Positions 30,330 to 39,539 of a stretch of DNA of 64,000 nucleotides are shown one piece after another. This stretch comes from Rhynchopus sp. YZ270_cl-10. Taxonomy: Eukaryota; Euglenozoa; Diplonemea; Diplonemida; Diplonemidae. The notes beneath the pieces are model-generated. The model did not search any database. It was not told where the DNA came from and was given only the letters and a program-made list of their open reading frames with translations. Position 1 is the stretch's first letter, and each line of letters starts with the position of its first letter. The translations under genes were made by a program, and so were the position numbers. The stretch is taken from positions 134,176 to 198,175 of the forward strand of contig OZ037914.1 in assembly GCA_964035575.1 (NCBI GenBank), given 5' to 3'.

Positions 30330-32033
30330 TTACCCCCGATCTTCCAAGAGAAACTTCATCTTTGGTGACGGTGGTGGCGACCCTACGTCTATTCTACGTG
30401 AGGTGGGTTCTTGCGTGTAGTCGTTCTCTGTGACTGCAACGTCGACACCGAGGCGGAGCGCAATCTGCGCTGCGGAGAGCGGCAGGGAGTAGTGGTTCGC
30501 GACGAAGAGACTGCGCTTCTGTTCAGGGGTGAGGGAGGTGGCGGCGGGGCAGGCGTCGTCATTGTCATCTTCGTCTGCGACTGCATAGCCCAGCCGTGCC
30601 GCAGTCCCATGCTGATCATAGGTGTAAAAATCCAATGTCTTCCCCGTCAACAACGGCAACACCGGTTGGCTTACGGTATCCACATTGCACGCAACCACCC
30701 CACCCACCTGCACCCCCGCCACACTCCCCGGAGTGCTCGCACCCTCAGGAACTATTGCCAACGCTGCGCTCCGTGAAGACGGCCTTCTATCTAAGATTTT
30801 GTTAAGTCGTGGCACCCCGCCTCCAGGCTGCAGGGTGATTTTGGCAGCACAGTGCACCAATGATTGGACGCAAACACAACACACTGGGATAAGCGAATTT
30901 GGCCAAGAAGGGTCCGACAGGAGGTGTTGATACTCAGAGCGCGTAAGGGTTGGGTAGAGGAGCAGCAGGGGTGGTGGGATGGGTTCTGCAGAATCGTCGT
31001 ATTCAGCGAGGGCGGTGAGGATGGTTTTGACAGGGACTCTGCAGAGGTCGACACCAGAGTGGAACTGTGTGCACAGTGGACAGCGTTGTGCTTCATTGCA
31101 CGCCGCGCCCCCACCGCTTCCGGTCAGACGCTTTTTGTTCTCCTCTCTGTATTTTTTAAGCGCTTTTTGGTCCAACTCCCGCTTCTTCATCTCCCTATTG
31201 TAGTACTGCAACGGCGGTGCTGTCGTCGCAGTCAATGCCTTCGACGGAGCTTCTTCAGACACAATCCTAATAGACGAACACCACAACAGCCATATCGTGT
31301 CGTTTCGATCAATCTTAAAGTTCAACACAAGAGAAGCAAGTTTGAACTTAAAGACAACTCTGATATGGTCGGCAATGAGTTGGCACACCTTCTGAAACTG
31401 CCCTGCAACAGAGTCGGAGACGAGCGGTACAGTTTCAGTGTTTTTGTAGTCATCAAACGTCGCCGCACGCACCTCAACAGGAACCTTGTGTTGGTCCAGA
31501 CGATGCTTGTTCACCCTCTTTTCAATGAAAAAGCACCCCGGAGACCAAGTGGTCTGTACAAGGCTGTTCTTCGTCGCAGTGCCTTCTCTCGCAACCTCAG
31601 GTTTTGGGTCGAAGAAAAGCTGGAGCACGCCGTTTGGTTTGTCTTCTTGGAGAAACTTTCGTAGTTCGTGTCCAAAGGTGTACTTTACGCGTGTTTGAGG
31701 CTCAGCGTTGGGCACATCAGACGCAACGGCCATGAGATAGGACGCCTTGATGCCGGACACAGAGTTGCCGTTCTTCAGGAACTGCTCCTCGATGTGGCGG
31801 GAGTTCAGGCGTGAGCGTGACTTCTTCTTGATCTCGCCGTTTTTGCACGAAAAGTACCAATGGAGTGGCTTGCTGTAGAGGTACAGGATCGTGTCGGGGA
31901 TGTTCACCCCTGTCAACTGGTGCATCCGTTTGCCCACACCTTTGTGCCATAGAATAGAGAAGAACGCACCCAAAATGCCTTCAGAATGCATCAACTCATC
32001 CATCAAATCGCCACCTTCAAGAGATCGTGACAT
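30330..32033 (-). CDS. 567-aa protein, family not recognised
   Basis: A single open frame starting MSRSLEGGDLMDELMHSEGI. It has a GVNIPDTILYLYSKPLHWYF segment, a basic stretch (KKKSRSRLNSR), a WSPGCFFIEKRVNKHR block and a strand pair VLNFKIDRNDTIWLLWCSS. A Lys-rich coiled coil follows, then a CPLCTQFH / PVCCVCV set of cysteines that could bind zinc. Even composition and length support a real gene. I have a vague memory of similar proteins in flagellated protists but cannot name one. The ATG at 32033 is preceded by a poly-A-rich spacer. The C-terminus is Pro-rich (GSPPPSPKMKFLLEDRG). Confidence 0.6.
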   Translation of the reverse strand: MSRSLEGGDLMDELMHSEGILGAFFSILWHKGVGKRMHQLTGVNIPDTILYLYSKPLHWYFSCKNGEIKKKSRSRLNSRHIEEQFLKNGNSVSGIKASYLMAVASDVPNAEPQTRVKYTFGHELRKFLQEDKPNGVLQLFFDPKPEVAREGTATKNSLVQTTWSPGCFFIEKRVNKHRLDQHKVPVEVRAATFDDYKNTETVPLVSDSVAGQFQKVCQLIADHIRVVFKFKLASLVLNFKIDRNDTIWLLWCSSIRIVSEEAPSKALTATTAPPLQYYNREMKKRELDQKALKKYREENKKRLTGSGGGAACNEAQRCPLCTQFHSGVDLCRVPVKTILTALAEYDDSAEPIPPPLLLLYPTLTRSEYQHLLSDPSWPNSLIPVCCVCVQSLVHCAAKITLQPGGGVPRLNKILDRRPSSRSAALAIVPEGASTPGSVAGVQVGGVVACNVDTVSQPVLPLLTGKTLDFYTYDQHGTAARLGYAVADEDDNDDACPAATSLTPEQKRSLFVANHYSLPLSAAQIALRLGVDVAVTENDYTQEPTSRRIDVGSPPPSPKMKFLLEDRG

Positions 32034-32592
32034 TTAAAAAAAAAAGGAAAAGATAAAAAGAGAGAGAAAGAAGTTGTTAAGTTAAACCAGCCTGTGCTTA
32101 GTGATTAGTTACCTTATATAAAGGATGCAGGTAAGATATCACACCCCTAGACTCAGCGTACGGTGATTTCAATTCACCTTACAAAACGAACCTTTTTTTG
32201 GTAAAAAGATATGTCTAAAAAAGCCTCGTTGCTTTGCCAAAAACGGAGTGTACTGTGTGGGGACTCTATTCTGTTGTTGAAGAAGGGTATATGAGAAGGG
32301 TTCAAAGAAGAGACAGTACACAAAGGACGGGGAGGAAAACCAATTTCTTTTTTTTTTCTCCCAAAAGGGATCGTATGACTCTAAGCGGATAAGTGCGGTG
32401 AGGGAGGAGGGGAAATGGATATGAGGTGCCCAATCGGAGGCTTTCTAATGAAGGGGCGTTTGTGTGTTGCTTGGTGTTGTTGGGTGTCCTGCTTTGCTGC
32501 TTCTTCCCCCTCGGCTTCTGATGGCGGTGGAGGTGGCAAAGCGTGCGTATCCAATGACGTAGTAGGATGGTACGAATTGAATCAACTCTGTA
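32034..32592. other. Spacer 5' of the 567-aa gene
   Basis: Low-complexity purine- and T-rich sequence. A worn copy of the CTAAGC hairpin family lies near 32081-32113. No gene was recognised. Confidence 0.5.
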
Positions 32593-32714
32593 CAGTCTCG
32601 ACCGATACTACGGCGGGTTAATATTACTGCTGGTCGATATTACGGCGGTCGCAATTAAGGCAGAATTTTGGGTTCGGCCATAATTTCGACCGGCCGTAAT
32701 ATCGGTCGAGACTG
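32593..32714. mobile_element. 122-bp Tc1/mariner-like MITE
   Basis: TA at 32591-32592 and at 32715-32716 flank inverted ends of about 24 bp that start CAGTCTCGACCGATA; one or two bases differ between the ends. TA target duplication and CAGT ends fit the Tc1/mariner-pogo superfamily. The interior is too short to code. Confidence 0.75.
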
Positions 32715-32783
32715 TATCCATTCCATTCAAAGAAGAGAAAGTCTAAAAGATGTTCAAAGAAAAGTTAAGAATAGTTTGTTATG

Positions 32784-32869
32784 ATGAATCTAAGCCTCTC
32801 GTGCTTAGTCACCTTTTTGATCAAATATACAGTCGTCCATGACCATGGTATATTTGGCAAAAAAGGTGA
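32784..32869. repeat. Hairpin-family copy fused to a second inverted repeat
   Basis: 32784-32814 is a copy of the intergenic hairpin with CTAAGCCTCTCGTGCTTAG at its core. It overlaps a second inverted repeat: CACCTTTTTGATCAAATATA at 32811 pairs with TATATTTGGCAAAAAAGGTG ending at 32869. Confidence 0.65.
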
Positions 32870-33084
32870 CAAATTACCAAAGAAAGAAGAGAAAGCAACA
32901 AAAAAAAAAAAAAGGTACACAAAAACGCCCTCTAGGACGCAGGCACTGACTCCGCGGGGGTTATCAGAACCACAGAGTGGTGTGTTGGGAGTTGCTAAAC
33001 AGGGAAACTGCAAGCAGGTGCACATCCCCATCCTGACTGGGAAGGGGGGTGATAACATAAAAAAATAGAGTAAAGTTTTTTCCG

Positions 33085-33115
33085 TAAGATGCTAATTAAA
33101 CCTCTTAGTCACCTT
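33085..33115. repeat. Intergenic hairpin, degenerate copy
   Basis: TAAGATG...CTCTTAGTCACCTTA with part of the left arm lost. Same family as 32784, 33725 and 42469. Confidence 0.45.
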
Positions 33116-33724
33116 AAAAACCTACCTTTCTAGACAAAATGTGTAAAAACTGAAACAGGTTGAAAGAAAACCCAAAAAAGGAGTGCACAATACACAATAC
33201 CATCTGGTTTTGCCTGAAATTTGGTGGTCTTAAAAGTAGTTTTAACGCCACCAAATTTCAAGGGCACATCAAAGGTGGCAATACTCACGGCGGAACGCTC
33301 TCCGTTGTGAATAGGTTGTGAATACATGAAACACACAATCCTTTCTCCCCTTCCCCCCTCCCCCACCCCACCTTATCCATCCCCTCCCCCCCACTACTGA
33401 GCGATCGACTGTACAAAAGAAGGGGGCACACAAAATAAAGACCAACGGCTAACACCAGAAGATGTAAAAGAGAAAAAAAAGAGAGAGAAAAAAAAAACAT
33501 AACGAAAAAACTGTGACGAGATAAAGCGAGAAACTATCACTGCTCGCGTTGTCAGCAGTCATGTCGCGTCCTGATGAAGCGGTTTGACTCTTTTTTTGTA
33601 GGACCCCAACCTCAAAAGAAACAAAGGATACACAAAAAAGGAAAACTCTAAAAAAAGGGGGTAAAAGATGAATGTGTATCACGGTGTACACACATCTTTT
33701 CAAAAAAAATGAAGAAAAGTTTGT

Positions 33725-33759
33725 AAGATGATCCTAAGCCTCTCGTGCTTAGTCACCTT
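33725..33759. repeat. Intergenic hairpin
   Basis: The core is CCTAAGCCTCTCGTGCTTAG. The arms AAGATGA and TCACCTT pair imperfectly. It is preceded by GAAAAGTTTGT, as in the copies at 42469 and 58791. It lies about 160 bp past the stop of EF-hand gene 1. Confidence 0.65.
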
Positions 33760-33921
33760 GAATAAATAAAAACAATAACAAATAACAACACAAATCCTGA
33801 CCAGAGTCAGCAAACTATTCTTTTCTCCCCCCCCCCCTGGTCGTTTTGAACAGAACTTTTTTTTTTTTATTTTTTTTGCGAGCAGTTCTTCTCTCGCACA
33901 TCTCATCTCTCTCCCCCCTAT

Positions 33922-35025
33922 TCACATCCCTGCAGCAACGTCGCGCGCCCTTCTTGGCGAACCCTGTTAATAAAAAATTTACATTTTTTTTTTTTTTTGA
34001 AAAAAAATAAAGGGACAAACCTTCACTGCAGACTCTCTGTTGAACTTCTCCGAGACCTCTTTGAAGCGCGCTTGTTGGAGGCGCATTTGGTCGCGCTGGC
34101 GTTCCATGCGGATCTCCTCTTCAAGCAGCTCACGTTCGTCGACTGTGAGTGTCTGTCTCTTCTGCGAGGCGGCAATGGCCTGCTGCTGGAGGGGGCCCAC
34201 CTGAGCTTGGAGAGTGAGTGTGTTGTTCTGGTTCTGCTCCATCTGACGTGCCAACGCCTCGATCTGTGCCTTATTCGCTGCCATCCGGTCGTGTGCCTGT
34301 TGGATCTGTACCCGCAGCTGAGCCTCCTCAGAGGTGTCTTTCGTCCTGAAATACAACGTCTCGAGTGTGTTCGGGTAGATCTGACACCAGTTGCTCCACT
34401 CATCGAACGTCACCTTCCCGTCCCTGTTTAAATCCGCCTTATAAAAAAGCTCACCCGTTGTATTGGAGGAGAAGTCCAACCCCCGCTCTCTGAGGGACCG
34501 TTCGAACTCTGTGTATTCGATGAACCCGCGGTTGTGGAGGTCAAGCTCGCGGAAGACTACTTGGGTTTTGTCGTGGGCGGGGATGTTGGGGCGCTCGCCG
34601 CCGGGGTGTGCGGCGACGGTGCTGTGCTGCTGGTGGTGGTGGTGGTGGTGGTGGTGTTCGATCTGTGGTGCATGGTGCACCGCTACTGCAGGCCCCGCCT
34701 GCTGGGGTGGCCGTGGGGGTGGCAGGTCCTGTTGTGTGTCAACGTGCCAGTGTGTCTGCGGCTGAAAGACGTAGATCTGGTCATACTCATGCAGCTGCGT
34801 GCTGCTCACCAGGTCCACCCACTTCAGCAGCACGTCGTCGTAGATCTGCAGCCGGTTCACCCTGAAGTCGTACCCCGCGTCAGCACCACCCGCACTACGC
34901 ACCTCAGTGCTGAACACCTCCTCCACACGGCGTGAAAGCTCTCCGATGTTCGGCAGGGCTTGGAAGGTAAGCTCCAGGTTCACCTTACCCCCTTGTAGGT
35001 CCGCGCATGCAAGCACCGTGAACAT
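33922..35025 (-). CDS. EF-hand and coiled-coil protein with N-terminal ubiquitin-like/PB1-like region
   Basis: Exons 35025-34021 and 33963-33922 flank a 57-nt intron (GTTTGT...TAACAG) and give 348 aa. The N-terminal 85 residues (MFTVLACADLQGGKVNLELT, later LQIYDDVLLKWVDLV and YDQIYVFQPQ) look like a small beta-grasp domain. A His-run linker follows (eight His). An EF-hand pair is at about 165-230: the second loop DLNRDGKVTFDE is canonical, while the first (DLHNRGFIEYTE) is imperfect. A coiled coil continues to the end. The join to exon 2 (SAVK then GSPRRARDV) is inferred, because without it the frame ends in poly-Lys from an A run. A calcium-responsive structural role is plausible but unproven. 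Confidence 0.62.
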
Positions 35026-35436
35026 CGTGCCTTTGGTGTTATTTACCCCTAAAGAGAACACTAAAAGTGAGGGAGGGGGTGACGAAAATGAGAGAAAATG
35101 AGAAAAAATGAGGGGAGCAAAGGAGAGGTGTTTGGTGAATAGCGCATGAGAGGAGGCAGGGAGAAACGGGCGGAAGTCCGATTTTCCCTCCTTTTTTTTG
35201 CCCCAAACCCCGAACAGAAAAAAAGCAGGAACGGATATCAACGTAACAAAAAGGCTGGCCGCTCTTCAATAAACCAAATGGACGAACGGCACCACCCGCA
35301 TCACCCCCACCCCAGACGACCAAACGCACAGGGACAACAAACGTGGCGCAGACACTACCCCAACACCACTAGCTGTCTCACCCAGCCAACCCTGCCAACC
35401 CAGGTACAGCCGCGGCTCCTACCCAACTTACACCTG

Positions 35437-36609
35437 CTAGACCCTAGGCAGTGACAGTGGGTAGGTCGGCCCGTCTGCAGACTTCTTCTGAAAGTAGAGC
35501 TGTGGTGCCTTGCTGCTCTTCTCGTCTGCAGTGTACGTGAGCTCCATGATGGAGGCAAAGGCGTCGATGCCGATGTAGGGCTTCTTGCTGGCGTGGGGGT
35601 GGGGGTGGGGGTGCGCCACATCAGACACGACACCACTGCCCCCACCAGACAGCACCGCCACCACAGGCCCAAGCAGCGCTGCGTCACCGTCAGGCCCACC
35701 ACCACCGCCACCACCCTCACCCTCGCCCTCCTCCCGCACATCTTCTTCGTCTACGTCGGACTTCGCAGTAGGGTCGTCTGTGGGCTTGGCAGTGTCGGTC
35801 GCAGTGCTGCCACCACTGCGGGTTGCGTACTGCTCGAAGATTTCGTCGAGTGTGTCGTCGCCGACGCTGGCGGAGGTGACGTGGTTGCGGAGGCTTGCCT
35901 TTGTGATGCCCATGACGCCCGGTGTGACCTCTTCGCCGTATAGCTGGAAGATGGAGAGCAGCTCGAGCACGGTCTCGGGTTTGAAGGTGACACGCCAGTC
36001 TTTGGTTTCGTCTTTGTCTGCCTTCTTCCTTCGCCGTGCAATCTCGTTTGGCGCGCTGTACTTCGCCACAGCAGCGCGTATGCTGTTCGCAGGGTGCGTA
36101 GGGTACAGACACCGCAGCATCTCAATGAAGTCGACTGTCCCTGAGCGGTCTTTGTCCATCTTCTTGAAGAGCGTGCGGTCGATGACCAAATCCTTCCGCC
36201 CGATGATGTCGGGGATGCGGCTGATCTCCTTCATCGTAAGGTCACCACCACCATCAATGTCAAGCTCCTCAAAGGCCTGCTTCATGCGTTCGTACTCCTC
36301 TTCGTTGAAGGGCGGCTTTGATTTGTCCTCATGCGTGGTGGTGTTGTGTGAGAGCTCCGTCGTCGCAACAGGCTTTACAGGGATCGCGGATACGGTGGGT
36401 GTCGCTATGGTCGGGGTATGCTTCAACTGGGGCAGTGCATCCGGTGCTAGCGGGTGGTGGTGGTGGTGGTGTAGATCCTGAGCCTTCTTCGGAAGTCGAC
36501 GTACACGTCGCTTTGCAGTTGCCTGTGGTGCACGCACACCAGCAGCACGAAGCTGCCGGACACGAGACTTCAATTCATTCAACTTCTCTTCCACAGGGAG
36601 AGTAGGCAT
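35437..36609 (-). CDS. EF-hand protein 2
   Basis: 390 aa. The N-terminus MPTLPVEEKLNELKSRVRQL is helical and basic, followed by a His run. Residues about 110-190 hold two EF-hands with loops DIDGGGDLTMKE and DKDRSGTVDFIE, both with acidic residues at positions 1, 3 and 12. A helical domain (FKPETVLELLSIFQLYGEEV) follows, then an acidic and Gly-rich linker (EEDVREEGEGEGGGGGGG) and a His-Pro repeat. It is likely a cytosolic or ciliary calcium-binding protein. The start was chosen at the methionine just before the conserved-looking helix; the upstream open frame is short and hydrophobic. The gene lies 5' of EF-hand gene 1, on the same strand. Confidence 0.7.
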   Translation of the reverse strand: MPTLPVEEKLNELKSRVRQLRAAGVRAPQATAKRRVRRLPKKAQDLHHHHHHPLAPDALPQLKHTPTIATPTVSAIPVKPVATTELSHNTTTHEDKSKPPFNEEEYERMKQAFEELDIDGGGDLTMKEISRIPDIIGRKDLVIDRTLFKKMDKDRSGTVDFIEMLRCLYPTHPANSIRAAVAKYSAPNEIARRRKKADKDETKDWRVTFKPETVLELLSIFQLYGEEVTPGVMGITKASLRNHVTSASVGDDTLDEIFEQYATRSGGSTATDTAKPTDDPTAKSDVDEEDVREEGEGEGGGGGGGPDGDAALLGPVVAVLSGGGSGVVSDVAHPHPHPHASKKPYIGIDAFASIMELTYTADEKSSKAPQLYFQKKSADGPTYPLSLPRV

Positions 36610-37160
36610 AGAGTGGGAGGAGGGTGTGCAAAGAAGAAGATATGCCCTGCAGTACAATGAGAGTCAAGATGCCTGCAGGGAAGGTTCCTGATAGAGGAGG
36701 TGAACAACAGAATGGGGATAAGAAGAGGGGGTAGTGTGTGGTGCCCTTTGGGTGGCTGTGGAGTGGTTCATGTGAGCAGATGGGTGTGGAGGGTGTGTGC
36801 AATGGGTAGTGGGGGGTGGTCGTTTTGGAAAATACACAAATCAGAGGCACACATGGCTTACCGCAAAAAAAAAAAAGAGATTAAATACACAAGAACAACA
36901 ATACACACGCGGGCGTATTGCTGCCGTCCGCTTCCGCAGAGAAGAAAACGGCAGCTCAGCAAAAAAAAAGGGGGGGGATAAAAAAAAAAGCAACAATGAA
37001 CAAAAAGGGGGTTCCTCGAAGGATACACCCAAACTCGTGCACGTGAAGGAAGCATGCAAACACAAGGTGTGCATGCGAACGTCGTATGTGAACGAAGTAT
37101 GGGAAAATAAAACAAAGGGGTGTCAGTTCATCATAAAATAAAAGGCGTTGGGCGAGCAGT
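36610..37160. other. Spacer, no gene seen
   Basis: GT-rich, then A-rich low-complexity sequence between EF-hand gene 2 and pepsin-like gene 1. No coding frame or RNA gene was recognised. Confidence 0.5.
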
Positions 37161-38261
37161 TTATGCCGCGAGTGCGAAACCAACACGCGCGTTGGTCACG
37201 TCGAACTGGAGGTAGTACTTGCGCATGAAGATGTCTCCGAAGATCCAGACAGGTCCCATCGGGGCCGGGACGTCAATGCCCATGATGCCGGACAGGCACT
37301 GGGTCTGCACCTGCATGATGTAGTCAGCCTGCTTCAGGGTGTAGGTCTGGCCGAGCATGGTCAGGGTCAGGTCGGGCAGGGTGTTGGGCTCAGGGCACAC
37401 CTGGTAGATGCACTCTCCTGCAATGTTCGACTTGCAGCCGAGCTTGGCGTTGATCTCCTTCGCCACAGACTTGGGGAAGGCAAGGAGGGAGGTACCGGAG
37501 TCCATCACGGCCTTGATCGAGGTTCCGACAGAGGCTCCGTCGAAGGCCACGTTGTCTCCCACAACCTCCCAGTATCCCTTCTTGGACACAGGCACCCACG
37601 AGAAGTCACCAGTGTACTTGGTGTGGTCGATGTCCCCAAGGGTCAGCTCTCCGTTGGTTCCGTTCGAGGTCAGGTAGAAGGCGAACACGAAGTTCGAGAT
37701 GGCACCCTGCTTTGCGAGCTCGAAGAACGGGGGGAGGATTCCGTTCACAGCGATCTCGGGCCATCCCATTCCGAGGATTCCGTCGAAGTGGGCAGCGTCC
37801 CATGTGATACCAGGCTCCTTGGTCGACTCTCCGAAGTTCACAGTTGCGCCAAGTCCACCCACAGCGAAGACGTCACGGTCAGTGATTCCCTCAAGCCTTC
37901 CGCTTCCGTACTGGATCGACCACTTGGTTCCGTTGGCCACGTAGGTGGTGGAGTGCTCGGGGTGGTAACGGTCCTTTCCGAAGATCTTCGGGAGGGTTCC
38001 GGGCACCCACAGGTTCGAGCTTCCGGTGTCGAAGATCACCTTGAAGTGCTGTGCGGGGGTTCCGATGGTGATGGCACCGTAGTACTGGGCGTTCTCGAAG
38101 TTGGTGATCGGGATGGTGGCCGAGGAGGCACCGTACTTCTTGTGCAGCATGTGGTGGTCGGTGAGCATCGACGCACGGGTCGTCTCAGGCTTCGACAGCG
38201 GCACCTTCATGGCAGATGCTGAGGCGAACCCCATCATCGCGAGCGAGAGCATTTGCTTCAT
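37161..38261 (-). CDS. Pepsin-family aspartic protease, copy 1
   Basis: 366 aa. The signal peptide MKQMLSLAMMGFASASA is followed by a short propeptide and a two-lobed enzyme. The catalytic aspartates are D78 (FDTGSSNLWVPG) and D254 (VMDSGTSLL). The flap tyrosine is in IQYGSG, and GDIFMRKYYLQFD with the C-terminal VGFALAA completes the A1 fold. It is likely active in an acidic digestive compartment or secreted. Copy 2 (59077-60177) differs at only a few residues (for example AQNF for AQHF, HPEKS for HPEHS). The ATG lies about 20 nt after a CCACCACAG. Beyond about 50 bp upstream, the flank matches that of metalloprotease 1, not that of copy 2. Confidence 0.95.
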   Translation of the reverse strand: MKQMLSLAMMGFASASAMKVPLSKPETTRASMLTDHHMLHKKYGASSATIPITNFENAQYYGAITIGTPAQHFKVIFDTGSSNLWVPGTLPKIFGKDRYHPEHSTTYVANGTKWSIQYGSGRLEGITDRDVFAVGGLGATVNFGESTKEPGITWDAAHFDGILGMGWPEIAVNGILPPFFELAKQGAISNFVFAFYLTSNGTNGELTLGDIDHTKYTGDFSWVPVSKKGYWEVVGDNVAFDGASVGTSIKAVMDSGTSLLAFPKSVAKEINAKLGCKSNIAGECIYQVCPEPNTLPDLTLTMLGQTYTLKQADYIMQVQTQCLSGIMGIDVPAPMGPVWIFGDIFMRKYYLQFDVTNARVGFALAA

Positions 38262-39539
38262 TTTTGGTTGATATAGTCTGTGGTGGTGGTGGTGGACAAG
38301 AGGGCGCACAATAACCAAGAAGACGACTGTGCATGAGCTAAGATACGAGACAAAGATACGTATACGAAACAAAGATGTTTTAGTGGAGGCAGCACAAATG
38401 GATATTTTGTTTTTGTTTTTGCTTGACGTTCAGCTTTGACACACAAACCTGCGCCGTATGCTATCTTTTCTTTTCATTTTTTTTAACTTGGCATTCACTC
38501 TCGTCACTTTAGCGCTGCCTTAGCAAGTGAACCTCCTACCACCCGGGTGTTCAGCGAAATAGTGCCTTCAAAACCACCTGTGGGCGAGAGATTCACATCC
38601 GAAAACAAAAGGCTTGTTAAAAAACGCTGAATTTTTCAGCATAATTTTCTTGTGGCACACAACACAAATACAAAGCATGTACCTAAATAAAGAAACCGCC
38701 TTTCAAAGAGGAACGGCTGTGAACCTGCACACATCTTGAAAAATAGCAGGGAAAAGAAGAAGACAAAAGGAGCAAGAGATAGCAGGTTTGTGTGTCAAGG
38801 GGCTGCATTATTGCATTACGAAGCCAAGGTTCGTACCCTGCCTGGCGTGGCACGTGATAATTAGGTGAGGGGGGATGATTCAAAAGGAATAAGCGTGAGG
38901 ACAAACTTACCGTTGGCGCATCATGTTCAGTTTCTAATAACACTACGTGTAAGCAAAAAAAAAAACCGAAAGGGTTATTTCTGTGTGGAAATGGTGTAGT
39001 CCGATCAAGGCTGACAAACCCTGAACAAACGATACAAATGCAGAAGAAAGAAAAAGAAAAGGACAGAGCAACTGAGATGTGAGACAGACATAACAGGATA
39101 TGCGGGAAACATGCGGCTTATGTGGGTGCAAGGACAACACCAAAAATCGAGCAAAAAACTAAACTAACATTTTGCCTCTTGATTTGTCCTCACTAATCTG
39201 CTACCGTCTTTTTCCGTTGACCGCAGTCATTCAGGAAGCTATTTAGGCTCCCTAGGTGGTGTGGCACGATAATTAGTTGAGGGGAACAATTCAAAAGGAA
39301 AGTGTGAGGACAAATTTACCGTTGGGTAATCATTGTCAGTTTTCTAATAATACTGCGTGTAAGAAAAAAAAACAAAATGTGACTTGAGATACAAAGCCCT
39401 CTGGTGACAGTGTACCTTAAAAAAAAACAAAATGTGTCTGCCTGGCCGGTTGTCAGACAAACAAAGTGAAAGGAAGAGCGAGGTTCTGTATCAGAAGCGA
39501 ACATTTCTGCAGTGAGCCGGAGGGAGGTGAGGCTTCTTC
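38262..39539. repeat. Shared flank: 5' of pepsin-like gene 1, 3' of metalloprotease 1
   Basis: 38306-38565 matches the 5' flank of metalloprotease 1 (41608-41820 plus 42170-42215). 38565-38750 matches 42215-42420. 38858-39230 and 39258-39370 match 42684-43055 and 43058-43160. Each set holds two copies of a ~110-bp unit with GTGATAATTAG...CTAATAACAC inverted ends. A copy of the TACAAAGCCCTCTGGTGACA element lies at 39381-39416. No gene was seen. Confidence 0.75.

Noticed and set aside
33979-34020. EF-hand gene 1 ending in a Phe/Lys-rich tail
   Set aside because: The tail is translated A/T runs of a probable 57-nt intron. Splicing gives a short normal C-terminus.
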